Source of the DNA: Ascochyta rabiei
Taxonomy: Eukaryota > Ascomycota > Dothideomycetes > Pleosporales > Didymellaceae
Reading direction: 5' to 3'
Length of the DNA stretch: 64,000 nucleotides
Assembly (NCBI RefSeq): GCF_004011695.2
Contig: NC_082411.1
Location: 1,224,001 to 1,288,000 of the forward strand
The notes under the pieces: generated by a model
The model's database searches: none
The model's input: the letters and a program-made list of their open reading frames with translations, nothing else
Told to the model about the DNA's origin: nothing
In this document: piece after piece, positions 43,299 through 54,328 of the stretch
How positions within the stretch are numbered: the stretch's first letter is position 1
Layout of the letters: each line of letters begins with the position of its first letter
Position numbers and translations under genes: made by a program

Positions 43299-43935
43299 GG
43301 TCATAGCAGAAGCGAATGCACATTCTGACCGCACAGGACTTGGCTTTGGTGCTGTTGCCTCGGACCTTGGCCTTTCGTGGTGTCTATAACAACATGTTGT
43401 TGAGCGTCTCTATAAAAATGGATAAGGTAACGGTACTCGCATTGGTAAAGCCAGCGTGTCACTTGAGACGGGTGTTGCTACCAATCATCTGAATGAGTTC
43501 ACGAATGAAAGGACTTCTATTGCACGATTCTCACTTCTCATCACAGGCTGCGGCTGAAATTAGTGCTTTGTGTGGGCCCGCACTATCTGCAGCTTAATTA
43601 AGTTCCGTATCGTCCAGAAACACGAACAGCGAACAGCGAACAGCGAATGGTGGATAGCCTGCTATAAGGCTGGCACTCAGCCTACAGTCATCTTCGTTCT
43701 TCAAAGTCCCGGTGTTGACGGCACCTGGTTTCTCAGTCTCCCTAAACCGAACATGATAGTCTCGGATGGAATCCTCATCTTGCTACTTTTATGTATGGCT
43801 GCGCACTCCTGCCATATCTTGCTTCTCGAGTTCGTTAAAAAGAAGCCACTACCCTCAGCATTGAAAAAACGTGGAACTATTTGATGCTTACCGGCCATCT
43901 CTGTCTGCCTTTCTTTAACAATTGTCACCTCGGCC
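43299..43935. other. intergenic; possible 5' part of the next gene
   Basis: A frame around 43750-43880 encodes a hydrophobic stretch (ILILLLLCMAAHSCHILLLEF) that could be an upstream exon of the following membrane gene, but no clean splice pair was found. Three 7-bp GAACAGC units lie at 43624-43644. Confidence 0.4.
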
Positions 43936-46866
43936 TTGACTAAGCTGGTCGAATCTGCGGAACGTTCAGCCGACTCTGAAGTCAATGCGGACATTGGTGG
44001 CATTGGAATCCTTCTAGGCTTGTTTCTACCCTCGTTTGCAATTGTTATGATATTGCTTTCAGGGAACTGGGAGGCCGAGCCATCGGGGGCGAGGGAGCTG
44101 TGTATGGCTCACCTGGCAAGTATGTCAGTTCTTCACAAGCAGAAGCTGACCGCGCTGACTCCTCCAGATATGTTTTATCTCGGAATCAATCTAACAAAAT
44201 CAAGCCACAATCTCAACCTTCGTGAGACAATCGTCGCATGTTCCAGCATCGATGCAGTCAGTGCTTCAGTCTCCATCACTTTCTCAGATAAGGATGTCCT
44301 CGCTGCTCGCAAACTCGTATTTGTTGGATTCGCAATGCAGCTTGCTGCTTTCGCTACCGTAGGCTACACCCTTGGTTGGCTTACAGAACGGTTCCCATCG
44401 AAATGTCTGCTCGAGCTACATCATCCAACGATCAGTACTTCGAAGGCCATGATGTGGAGTTACTTCGCAATCCGGTTGTTCGCGGCCTTCTCGCCGATCC
44501 CAACAATCTGGCGTCTTGCGAGCCGGCTGAACGAGATGGAGCACGCTCCACGTGAGAGCCCGAATGCCAAACGGGCCAGGAATTGGGGGACTTTGCCGGC
44601 TACGCTATTCACAAACTATCTAGTTTTAGGCTCGGTCGCTCTTCTTCAGATCGTCTCTACATTCAGTATCACACAGGCGGATTTGCCTCAGTCCGCTCAA
44701 AGGCTGATCAGCGAATGGGGCCAAAGTGCAGCACTCATCGTGGCTGGGGTATCTATGAGCCATGTCAGCTACTCATGCCTTTGTCTGCTTAATCTCGACG
44801 CTATGAAACATCGCCTCAAAATCTGTCAGACCAATCACACGCCAGTCAAGTGGGCCTTTCCACAATGGACGTGGAGCTACCCCCTGAAGCTTCTGAAGCA
44901 GAGATGGCCCCTATGCAAGTTAGTGTTACGACTTGCGGATGAGCTCCTCTTGGATATTGGACAGCTTCTCCGGAACCATGAACTCAAGTTGAGCCAGAAA
45001 GAGCAAGATGACCTGTGGCAAGAGCTTCTGGTGGCCTTCACCACTAACGATGCCACGTATGTCATGGACTGCTTGGACAGAGGTGCGCCGGATAATCGAT
45101 ACAAAAAGACAGCCTGGCATATCCTCTCCATACGGCTGCCCGGTTCGGAGACATGATATACTCAAAAGACTATTACCGTCCGGTAACTATGAAACTTCAG
45201 CAGATGATGATCGCGTCACATTTGAAAAGTTCAGTGCTAAACTTGATGCAAACGAGCCAAGTCTCAGAGATGCGTTTAGCGAGAAGGCTCGTACCAGTGT
45301 CTATTACAGGTTGTTATCTCGAAACGCTGATAATGAAGTGCCACTGCTACTGGCAGTCAACGCAAACCAGAACGATGCAGTTTCTTGGCTTCTAGGGCGT
45401 TTGCTCGAGATCGAGGTCACCTCCGGCCACACATCCCCGGGGGCCAGGAGATGTGTCGCAAAAGCCCTAGTCAAAGTGATCAGGGCTGAAAAATTGGACG
45501 TACTGAAGATATTCTCCAAAACATGGTCTCAATGGGAGAGTCTAGTGACTGGGAGCATCAGGTCGGGATGTTTCGTCCTTGCTGGTTTGCTTTAACACTG
45601 GGTAAAACCAAAGCGGCAGCTTTTATTGTCTCTCACAGTTCACCACCATACTGGGAAAATGAAGTGCACCAGGACGTTTCTGGTTTCTTCGAAATGATAA
45701 GGGATCCTCCTGAGCCAGAGGCAAAATTCTGGTTCGCATTCTTTGTAGAATACGATCCAACACCTCCGGAATCTCATCCCTGGCCCGGAACGAGCCAGTC
45801 ATTCGGAGTGAGGAAGGGGTATGCAAAGATTTTACTCGAGAAAGGCTACGATCCTGGAGATCTATGTGGTACTGCTCTTCGCGAATCTGAGCGTGACTGT
45901 TCTCGGTTCCTGGCAAATTGCGCAGACCACCTCAGCTCGTTCTCACCTGAGGTCCTTGATAGTGTGGTCTCGAATTCTTCGGGGTTTACAGACGATACAG
46001 CATCGCTCTGGGCTGCTGCAGGCGCTCGAGACTGGCCCGAGTTCCTCGATACACTGGGGCTCATGAATCTTCGTGGAGTGTGGAGTGGAAGACTCGATCG
46101 AGGCCGAAGCTCTTCAAGGCGGCTGCTGCAGAATAGTCAATGCAATTTTCTACGCGGAAGAACGGATGGGTCGGGGGGTGCAAAAATACCGTCTTATATA
46201 TACGGCACGAGCACTCACTCGGCTAGTCATGAAGTCGAGTTATGTACCAACTACCGAAGTCGACAGTATGGTACAGCTCTTTATCAGCCACGGTGCTTCT
46301 GTCCTTCGATCCTCTGTACTGGCGCCCAGTATTTTATTCGACGTGCTGCTGGAAGGCAGACTTGAGACCGATTACGAACCACGCGAAGCAGTTCTCGACA
46401 TGTTAATCGAAGCAGCAGTAACCGAAGAGGTCCAAGACAGAACCAAGGCCGGTGCCGCCCTCATGACTTGCTGCGAAGTTCTGGTCCAACAATGTGCGGG
46501 ATCCGTCGTTAGCATTCGCGTTCTGGGGTGCATGCGCGGCTGCTCAGACTGGGATGCGACCCGAGAACGCCATACGACGGCGATGAAACCCCACAAGCCT
46601 TTCTCGAGAACAGTCTAACGGATGTGTTTGCCATTGACATGCTTGGGTTCGGAAGTCCAACCGAATACAAAGACAAAATCATACAAATCGCAATCGACAT
46701 GCTAAGCAACTGGAGCGAGTTTCACAGGAGCCCTACTTCCTGTATACCAGAAGACAATTTCGAGGGTGGATTTCCTAAGGAGGAGGACTATCTGGAGCCG
46801 CTTTTTGAATATAGAGTGGATGGATTCTGTAGGTCTGAGATGGGGAGTGAAGAGCATCTTCTTTAA
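43936..46866 (+). pseudogene. frameshifted membrane/ankyrin-like protein gene
   Basis: Long open frames follow each other without recognisable introns at the switches: 43936-45156, then about 45150-45595, 45590-46070, 46070-46500 and 46500-46866. One real-looking in-frame intron of 48 nt lies at 44120-44167 (GTATGT...CTCCAG with CTGAC). The N-terminal half has about five hydrophobic segments (ILLGLFLPSFAIVMILL; LVFVGFAMQLAAFATVGYTL; ATLFTNYLVLGSVALLQIV among them). The C-terminal half has ankyrin-like units (NDATYVMDCLDRGAPDN, YKKTAWHI; DILKRLL). Four frame changes but no nonsense codons inside the frames mean either a recently broken gene or assembly indels. The first frame lacks a clear ATG. 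No function assigned. Confidence 0.6.
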
Positions 46867-47007
46867 CGGCTAAATCTGCATGCGCTTGTGTACGGGGGAT
46901 TTGGTTGAAAGTATTTACTTCACGTGGTCCAAAGCTTTGCATTTCCTTCCAGGCTCGCCAACATTACTCTTCAATATTTTCAGTTAAAAGATGCTTCCTC
47001 ACATACT
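46867..47007. other. spacer before the inverted-repeat element
   Basis: 3' flank of the frameshifted gene; nothing else seen. Confidence 0.4.
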
Positions 47008-47249
47008 TGCTCTCGCGTTGCAGAGAAGCGGGCTACAAGCTGACAATCTTTGGTGATACAGAATGTATTGAACGCTAGTCTCTTAGCTATTTTACAACCC
47101 TGAGGTACACTATAAGACTTTAGCAACTTCTCTTAGATTCAAACAGCAGTAAAAATAGCGCTAAAGGCCTCGGGTATTACTACTTGCAGCTTAAGAGACT
47201 GCTGACAAGACAGTGTAGCCAGCTTTCTCTGCGACGCGAGAGACTTGTA
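47008..47249. mobile_element. MITE-like element, copy 1
   Basis: About 240 bp bounded by imperfect terminal inverted repeats of about 28 bp: CTCGCGTTGCAGAGAAGCGG on the left (47012-47031), and on the right (about 47214-47246) its inverse complement with a few changes. It has no coding capacity. The whole element aligns, in reverse orientation, with a second copy at 52687-52931; shared internal blocks include GCGCTAAAGGCCT and GTGATACAG. Many differences are C/T or G/A transitions. No clear target-site duplication could be fixed, so the superfamily is unknown. Confidence 0.75.
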
Positions 47250-47758
47250 CCTTCTAAATACCCCAACCATGACGACCAGAACAAAGGAGGCGTACTTGCG
47301 CGACATACATCATGTTTTTGGGTCTTGTCATGGTGATGTTGGTATAGTGAATTCCGAGTACGCTGAAGGAGTGACTGGCTCGACGATCAGTTCGGTTTAA
47401 AAATGCACCATACAACAGTCTGAATTTTTGACTAGTACCCTTATACGCCTTGGGATAACTTCTTCTTGAGCTCGACGCTTGATGGCAAGAATGCATCCGC
47501 TGACGTTAACTGCTCTGTGAACGGATCCCCTGGAAACCATAACTGCCTACTTGAAACTTGTAATTAACCCCTCCCCTGGGTGGTACCACACAACGTACTC
47601 CTGCTTTCCCTACTCTCCAAAGCATCCAACAACAATCAGGTATGTGATACCACCGAACCCGCAACGGAGCTCGTCTTCTTTTCAAATCTTCAGGGCGCTA
47701 GCAGGCTCCAACGGTTGGTGGTTTTCACGTGCCCAAAGGGAGATGGTTGAGCGGTTCA
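47250..47758. other. intergenic, nothing supported
   Basis: Short frames only. It precedes the 3' end of the homeodomain gene. Confidence 0.45.
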
Positions 47759-48895
47759 TCAGCTAGAAGGAAGCTTTGGAATCCAATCATTCATGGTTTC
47801 GCCGTGCTTGAAGTGTTGTGCAACATGGTCCATGCGAGCATGGACAGACTCGAGCTCGATCTGACAGAATCCGCACCACAGAGCGTTTGGATCGACGTGT
47901 TTCCTTACCCGCTCCCAATCTGCGCGTGGTTGATAAGCGAGCTTTGTTTCGTGGGTGGCATGTCGAAGATGCTGTTGTCGAATATGAGCCAAAAGTTTTC
48001 GTTTTGATCTGAACGTTCGGTCTTTGCAGTCCCTCTTCGCGCATTCCAGAGTTCTGTGTTTCTCGAAGTGCTTCAGATCTTCAATAGGCTCAAAGCAGAA
48101 GTCGCATGTAGAACCCACTTCTTTCAGCCCGTGCGGCATACATATCCACTCCGTTGGATTGAATTCGTGCGTTGTCATTTCGTGATCTTTCCAGAATGAG
48201 GGAATTGTGAACGATTTTTGACAGACGGTGCACACGTACGGTGTGCGGATCTTGCTGGTCGCATTGCCAGATATGGTAGTAACGCCATCCTTGTCCGCTC
48301 CACTCGCGGTATCTGCAAAACGTTCTGGCCATTGCCTTCTGCCAACGCGTTTTGACGGATGGCTTATACTCTTCTTAGATACATAATAAAGACATGGCTC
48401 TTTAGTACCCGGAGGATGCTTTAGAACCTTTGCTGTAAACTCTGGCGGTTCAATGATATTTCGCAATGAGGCCAATTGTTTCGCTACCTTCTTGATCGAA
48501 AATCCAGATGCATCTGCAAGGCGGGCCTTTTCAGCTTCATCTGGATATGGGCAGTGGTGATTTTTAATGAACCACTCATTTATTATCCATGTCCCACGCC
48601 CACCTCTCAATGAATGTGGGTTCGCAACGCCCGTTCTGAGCTGGTATAAGATCTCAAGTATTCGTTTTCTTGGGATTTCAGTTGCAGCTACCAGGTCGTC
48701 CATCTGGGTTGGTGTGGGGTGCGGGTGAGAGTTGTTATCCAGAAACCATTGTCTGATAACCCAAACCTTCATGTTTTTGAATTTTCGTGGCTCTGCGGGT
48801 CTACGGTCATAGCTGGCCTGACTGCTGAGGAGTCTCAGCGGACGAATCCGATGTGTAATTGATACCGACGATGCTGAAAAGTTTCCATCAGCCAT
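47759..48895 (-). CDS. tandem KN-homeodomain-like plus C2H2 zinc-finger protein
   Basis: A single exon of 378 codons. Residues about 41-90 (MKVWVIRQWFLDNNSHPHPT then IPRKRILEILYQL) and about 98-146 (TWIINEWFIKNHHCPYPDEA then FSIKKVAKQLASLRN) look like two successive KN/TALE-type homeodomains: a WFLDN/WFIKN first part with the HPHPT or CPYPD three-residue loop, then a recognition-helix-like end without the usual WFxN. Three zinc-finger-like segments follow: CTVCQKSFTIPSFWKDHEMTTH, CDFCFEPIEDLKHFEKH with an added CAKRDC...HIRQQH unit, and CGFCQIELESVHARMDHVAQH. Together this suggests a nuclear DNA-binding protein. I cannot name its targets or orthologue. Only a single copy lies in the window. 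Confidence 0.8.
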   Translation of the reverse strand: MADGNFSASSVSITHRIRPLRLLSSQASYDRRPAEPRKFKNMKVWVIRQWFLDNNSHPHPTPTQMDDLVAATEIPRKRILEILYQLRTGVANPHSLRGGRGTWIINEWFIKNHHCPYPDEAEKARLADASGFSIKKVAKQLASLRNIIEPPEFTAKVLKHPPGTKEPCLYYVSKKSISHPSKRVGRRQWPERFADTASGADKDGVTTISGNATSKIRTPYVCTVCQKSFTIPSFWKDHEMTTHEFNPTEWICMPHGLKEVGSTCDFCFEPIEDLKHFEKHRTLECAKRDCKDRTFRSKRKLLAHIRQQHLRHATHETKLAYQPRADWERVRKHVDPNALWCGFCQIELESVHARMDHVAQHFKHGETMNDWIPKLPSS

Positions 48896-49401
48896 GGTAC
48901 GATGCGAACGTTATGGTAAAGGAGACCCTGAACCGTTGCAACGCGGAGGAAACATCATGCAAATCGAACACAGAAAAGGGAGCCCATGATGAATGACACA
49001 TGACCTAAGATGCATGCATGAGGTTGTAGTAAAAAAAAGACGTATTGTCTCACCAGTTATAGAGATCCGCTGCAACCAGCGTGTAAGATGTAGCATGTTG
49101 GAAGTCGGCACGCTGACGCAGGATACACAAATGCAGGTGCACACCCGCGCCTCGATGTTCTGAGGGTTCGGATGAGACGTGATAGGTCCTGATCCAGGAG
49201 TGCGACATTTCAATGTGCCGCCCCAAAGCAGTTAGCCGAAACGCACAGACATGATCACGAGAAGACCATGGACTCTGTCGCACTGTCTGCTGACAACCGA
49301 ATAACACTTATCCGTACTTCGCTTGCTTCATAGACAGAAGTTTGATACATAGTTGTCTTCACAAGCTTTTATATTACTTTTGTAGATCTGCCGTTCCTTT
49401 T
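48896..49401. other. intergenic, nothing supported
   Basis: Promoter of the homeodomain gene and 3' flank of the MetE-like gene. No motif. Confidence 0.5.
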
Positions 49402-50670
49402 TCACGCCTGGCCTGGCCATACGGCATCAGCAATGCTCCTAACAAGCTGAAGCTTCTTCCGCATATCTTCGTAGCCCAGAGAATTGCCCTCCGCATGCGA
49501 TGCGAAACCGCACTGTGGGCTGACACAGCACTGCTGAATGGCGTCCTCGTGACATTGGCCAGTGCCCTTTGCGATCCAGTCAGCGGCCTGTTTGACGCGG
49601 GCGATCATCTCATCCTTGCTCTCAAGCTCGGGGAATTTGGACGTAATAACACCAAGTACAACGTTCTTGTTCTTGGGAAGATGTGCAAGAGGTTCGAAGC
49701 CTCCAGCACGGGGCGTGTCGTATTCAAGGTAGTAGGTATCGACGTTCAGGTCCTGTAGCAGTCAGCGCTTGTTCTGTTGCGATAGGACAGCCTCGATTAC
49801 CTGGAATAGTTTCTTTGCGATGTTGTCGTAGGCGCCTTCCGAGAAGTGACGGCTGCCCACGTAATTGCCTCTGCAGAGATGGATGCCGAGGTGCATATCC
49901 GCTGGGCGTTCGAAACACTTGTTGTAGAATTTGACGTATGCGTCGAACATGTCGTCAGCCGACTTGTCGTTTTCCTTGTCCGCAGCCCAACCCTCCAACA
50001 TTTCCTTCGAGCAGAAGTACGCCAGGTTGGGGTCGTCAATCTGGATGTTTCTGATGCCTTGCGAATGCAGAATCTTCAGCTCCTCCTGGTATGCCTTTGC
50101 GACATCCTCGAAATATTCTTCATCATTTTCGTACGCCTCCTTGGGGAAGCTACGTCCATTCAGATAGCGGAAGTGGTACCAGCTGGGGGAGATCAAGGTA
50201 ATCTTGATGTTTTTCCATTCACTCTCGGGGAGCAGGCTCTTCATGAGGTCGACCTCGTATTGATTGCTGGACTTTCCGGAGTGGCTGATCTTGCCAACGC
50301 AGACGGTGACGTGGTTGGGAACCTCCTTGGCTTCCATGAAAGACTTGACGTCGGGAGCGTAGGGGCGGAAGATGCCAGCATCGTAGCCCTTCAACACACC
50401 AAGCTGAAGCTCCTTCATGCCGTTCAGAGTCTCGAAGAAAGTGCCCCAAAACATGTGTCTGGTATACTCTCCACTAGACACGACCTTGAGGCCGCAGTCT
50501 TGCTGAAACTTTACGACGTCTGCGACTGCTTTCTTCTCCAAAGGCACCAGCTCGTCCGGCTGGGCCTTGCCGGAAGCAACATCGTATCGCTTTTGAACAA
50601 GCTCCTGGGGTCGAAGAAGGGAGCCAACATGCTCAGCGCGGAAAGGTGGACTTCTCTTGAGGGACGACAT
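49402..50670 (-). CDS. MetE C-terminal-domain-like protein (UROD/MetE superfamily)
   Basis: Two exons, complement of 49801-50670 and 49402-49752, give 406 residues. The 48-nt intron has a GTAATC donor, GCTGAC branch and CTACAG acceptor. The sequence follows the catalytic barrel of cobalamin-independent methionine synthase: FRAEHVGSLLRP near the start, SSGEYTRHMFWG, GIRNIQIDDPNLAYF, HLCRGNYVG with His and Cys zinc ligands, and a C-terminal CCVSPQCGFAS with the last Cys ligand. It lacks the N-terminal half of true MetE (about 750 residues), like several fungal and bacterial stand-alone homologues of unsettled substrate. It may transfer methyl groups to a thiol; true Met synthesis is not implied. 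Confidence 0.9.
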
Positions 50671-51543
50671 TCTTGATTGTAATTTGTTGTGTTAAAGAAA
50701 GAGAAAGTAGTTGAAACGAAGGCTGCTGTAAGAAGGCATTGCCCCTCTTCTAGATTGCGGGGCACCCTGGATCGGGCGCTCATCTTGGTCCGTGGAGCAT
50801 TTCGACCTTGACATTCAAGACCGGGTGCCGCGCTCGGATAAAGAGTAAGGGGAGCGCAACGACGGTCGATTGGAAGGCGAAGTTGCGACGGCGTTGCGGG
50901 CAATGTGGGATGCGGTCGTCGAGCTATGGTGGGGCCTCAGCTTAGCCCCACACACTCTTTACTGGCCAGGCTGACATTGAGTCTGGACGAACATACAAAT
51001 CTTACCCGACCTTGATCTCGCTCTTGATCTCCAACAAGGAAGGCTCAAAGCTTCGTTGCACTGCAAACGGCGGTTGAAAATGCGCCTGTTCCTCTGTTGC
51101 GGTGTCTACGTGCACGTACCCTTCACCAAGAAAGACAAGACAACGCACATACCGGGAACCGCAGCGCACGAGCTGGGTCAACAAACCGCGATAGATCCAA
51201 GGACAGGGCGGGCGCGAACCGACTTGAAGGTTTAGAGAGCCAGCTCTGTAAACACGACGCCAAGCTTCATTTAGCGATGACGACACCAGCATGTACGGAT
51301 ATAACGAAGATAGATGGCATTTTTGTAAGCGACGAATGAATGGCCTGTGTTATCCACGGCGAAGCAGTTAACACCGGTGCTTCGGCAGAAGCTAGCCCGC
51401 GCTACTTAAGTGGGATGTCGGAGTATACAAATATCGCAACATCTCGCGCAATTGGGGCTTGCAAACGTCTCACAGACTTCAAACATAGCTTGAATCCACT
51501 TCTCAATCACTGCGCCAATTTCTAGACAACAGACTCTCCCATA
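50671..51543. other. intergenic between divergent genes
   Basis: Promoters of the MetE-like gene (minus) and the reductase (plus). No supported gene. Confidence 0.5.
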
Positions 51544-52629
51544 ATGACTCGCGTTCTACTCACTGGAGGAAGTGGCTTCATCGCTGCGCACACCCTGGAC
51601 ATTCTTCTCGAGCGTGGCCACTCTGTCGTCACGACTGTCCGCACGCAAGAAAAGGCCGACACGATCAAGAAACAGTATCCTCAATACGCAGACAAGCTTA
51701 GCTTCACAATTGTGCCAGATATTGCGCAGCCTAATGCTTTCGACGAGGCTGTCAAGTCAGACCCTCCATTCGAGGCCGTTCTGCACACAGCTAGTCCATT
51801 CCACTTCAACGTCACAGATGTCCAGAAGGTGAGTTAAATCTGCAGGTCCGTGAATACAAGTGCTGTCGCCGACTGACTGTAACAGGACCTGATCGACCCC
51901 GCGGTCATTGGAACCACGGGTATTTTGAAGTCTATCGCCAAATATGCACCCTCCGTAAAGCGTGTCGTCATTACATCCTCATTTGCCGCCATCGTTCAAG
52001 CCGACAAGGGCTTCTGGCCTGGCCATGCGTACTCAGAGGCTGACTGGAACCCGATCACTCTCGAGGAGGCGACCGAGAACCCCATGATGGGTTACCGCGC
52101 AAGTAAGACCTTTGCTGAGAAGGCGGCTTGGAAGTTTCTCGAGAAGGAAAAGCCGAACTTTACAATTTCTACCATCAACCCGCCGATGGTGTTTGGACCT
52201 ATCGCCCATGCCCTTGACAGCCTCGAAAACCTGAACACGTCCAACGAACGCATTCGCAACGCTTGCCAGGGCAAATTCAAGGACGAGATACCTCACTCGG
52301 GAGTTTTTTTGTGGACTGACGTCAGAGACTGCGCTGAGGCCCATGTCAACGCATTCGAGAAGCCAGACGCAGCGAACAAGCGATTTTTTGTTACTGCCGG
52401 CTACTTTTCAAACAAGGAAATTACACAGATCATCAGGAAGAACTTTCCACAGTTCAAGGACTTGCCAAGTGACTCGACACCTGGCGGTGACTACCCTGAG
52501 GGCACACCAGACAAGGGTCTGTACACGTACAACAACAAGCGCTCGATCGACATCTTGGGGTTGAAGTACAGGAGTCTGGAGCAGTCGATCGTCGACTCGG
52601 TCAAGTCGTTCCAAGCGAAGGGCTTGTAA
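51544..52629 (+). CDS. NADPH-dependent aldehyde/ketone reductase, GRE2-like extended SDR
   Basis: Two exons, 51544-51828 and 51886-52629, give 342 residues; the 57-nt intron is GTGAGT...TAACAG. The N-terminus VLLTGGSGFIAAHTLDILL is a Rossmann dinucleotide-binding loop (GxxGFxxxH type), with Arg in TTVRTQEKA fitting NADPH. VVITSSFAAI gives the catalytic Ser region and YRASKTFAEKAAW the YxxxK pair. The length and the NPPMVFGPI segment match dihydroflavonol reductase/Gre2-like methylglyoxal or ketone reductases. The physiological substrate is unknown; cytosolic. Confidence 0.92.
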
Positions 52630-52686
52630 ACGATGCGAAAACCACGGGTTTACATTACAAGCGTCGAAGGTTGGCTGAAATTAAGA
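52630..52686. other. spacer between reductase and inverted-repeat element
   Basis: Reductase 3' flank; nothing else seen. Confidence 0.4.
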
Positions 52687-52931
52687 CAACATTCTTTCGC
52701 GTTGCAGAAAGAGTCGGCTGCATTGTCTCAGCGACAGCCACTTAAGCAGTTTTGCGCTATAGGCCTTTAGCGCAATTGTAACTGCCTCTTAATCATTAAG
52801 ATAAGCTACTGAAGTCATGTAACGTCTTGATAGATTGTAGATAGTTCAGGGTATAGCATTACATATCTCCTGTATCACTATAAATTGTTGGCCTGTAGCC
52901 GGCTTCTTCTGCAACACGAGAGAACATTGTA
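52687..52931. mobile_element. MITE-like element, copy 2 (inverted relative to copy 1)
   Basis: About 245 bp with imperfect terminal inverted repeats of about 36 bp: left CATTCTTTCGCGTTGCAGAA (from 52690), right (52893-52931) the near inverse complement, including GTAGCCGGCTTCTTCTGCAA. It matches copy 1 end to end in opposite orientation. It is non-coding and AT-rich internally. The changes between arms are mostly transitions. Confidence 0.78.
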
Positions 52932-53660
52932 AAACTACTAATTACGTCTAGACAATATGGATGTGCGGTCACTGGTGTTCGTTCCTATGACAGATGATGT
53001 CAGCGTATGTCGTGCTGGATTTGTAACAAGAATAGCAGAGAACGAATAGCAATCAGCCTGTTGAGCTTGAATTTTTTTGAACTTCATCGTCGTTTGACTC
53101 GGAAGTTATCGTTTGAAGTGTTGATCATCATAATGCGGGAGCGGAGAGACGGTTGGTACTTACAACATGGTAGCATTCCATAACTCGAAAGCTTGAGCGC
53201 TTCAGAAAGCAAGTCAGTGCATACCTGCGGTATGTAAAGCTTTGAATGCAGAGCAGCCATCTGCGATATCTCTTGCCAAAATGATTCGGCAGCTAAAATC
53301 TGAAGAGCACCCGGCACGGAGATGTCTACGCTCATCTCTGATGCCTCACTTAGCCCCATTCATAGACACAGAGCATAGCTAGTTGTGTTGTGTTGGACAA
53401 GGCGTGACGTGTCACGTTTGTGTGGTGTTGGAAGAGGAGAGCGAAAGCGCGTCGACGAAAGAAAACTAACCAAGCACGGAGGTTTCTCGGACCGACGCTG
53501 TCGACCCTGCCCCACCAGCCATCGCCAACAAGCAAGACAACCTTTTGACTGTGCCCAAACAAGCCCAACTTGTGACAACATCAGCCCTTCTGCCTTCGTG
53601 CACAACTCGAATAATAATCCTCTCCACTTTTCCCAGCTTCGCGCCCCAAAATCTAGCAAA
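52932..53660. other. intergenic, NTF2 promoter side
   Basis: Frames on both strands lack motifs and overlap. The last ~100 bp before the NTF2 start are pyrimidine-rich. Confidence 0.45.
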
Positions 53661-54328
53661 ATGTGTATGTTTGTGTCTACCCCGCATCAACCATATTATG
53701 AGACTGACTGTATGAAGCTTTCGAAGAAGTCGGCAGTATGTATACCACGAGGCCACGGCCCTACAAATCGAACTCGATTAGCTAGGAATGTGCACTGCAC
53801 CTTGGACTGCTACTGATGTCCACCACAGAGCAGTTCGTCGAGTACTACTACAAGACCTTCGACGAGAACCGCGCTGCTCTCGCCCCACTTTACGTATGCG
53901 CATCACAGCCACAACCAACGGAACACAACGGCTGATACATATTGGACAGCGCGACCACTCCATGCTCACATTCGAGGCCTCTGGTATCCTTGGAGCAGCA
54001 GCCATCGTTGAGAAGCTCCAGGTGAGTACAGTCTTTGAGAGAAGGCTATGCCTAGGCTGACTTGCCCAGAACTTGCCCTTCCAGCAGGTCCAGCATCGCA
54101 CCGACACTCTCGATGCTCAGCCCTCTGGCCAGAACGGTGTTCTCGTCCTGGTGACCGGCGCGCTCCTCGTACGTACAATGTAGAAATCCACAGCATCTGG
54201 CTAACCATACCCAGGTCGAGGGGTCAGAGAGGCCCATGAGCTTCACCCAAGCTTTCAACCTCCAGCAAGATGGCGGAAGCTACTACGTCCTCAACGATGT
54301 CTTCCGACTTGTATACCCTGCCGCATAA
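53661..54328 (+). CDS. NTF2: nuclear transport factor 2
   Basis: Six exons, 53661-53664, 53718-53735, 53829-53893, 53950-54021, 54070-54168 and 54215-54328, give 123 residues, the family length. Exon 1 is only ATGT; exon 2 is 18 nt. Joined, the start is MSFEEVGKQFVEYYYKTFDE, then NRAALAPLYRDHSMLTFE, LPFQQVQHRTDTLDAQPS, VLVTGALLVEG, FTQAFNLQQDGGSYYVLNDVF. NTF2 carries RanGDP from cytoplasm to nucleus and binds FxFG nucleoporins; the conserved cone fold and the acidic patch (EDxxD-type) are consistent. Phases add up at every junction. A simpler start at the ATG at 53815 (MSTTEQF) would lose the conserved first helix, so I prefer the six-exon model. Confidence 0.92.

Noticed and set aside
49402..50670. 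Full methionine synthase (MetE)
   Set aside because: Only the C-terminal catalytic barrel is present at 406 residues, and there is no sign of a deleted N-terminal half nearby.
53815..53893. NTF2 start at the internal ATG (MSTTEQF)
   Set aside because: The six-exon model recovers the conserved SFEEVGKQF helix and all phases fit.
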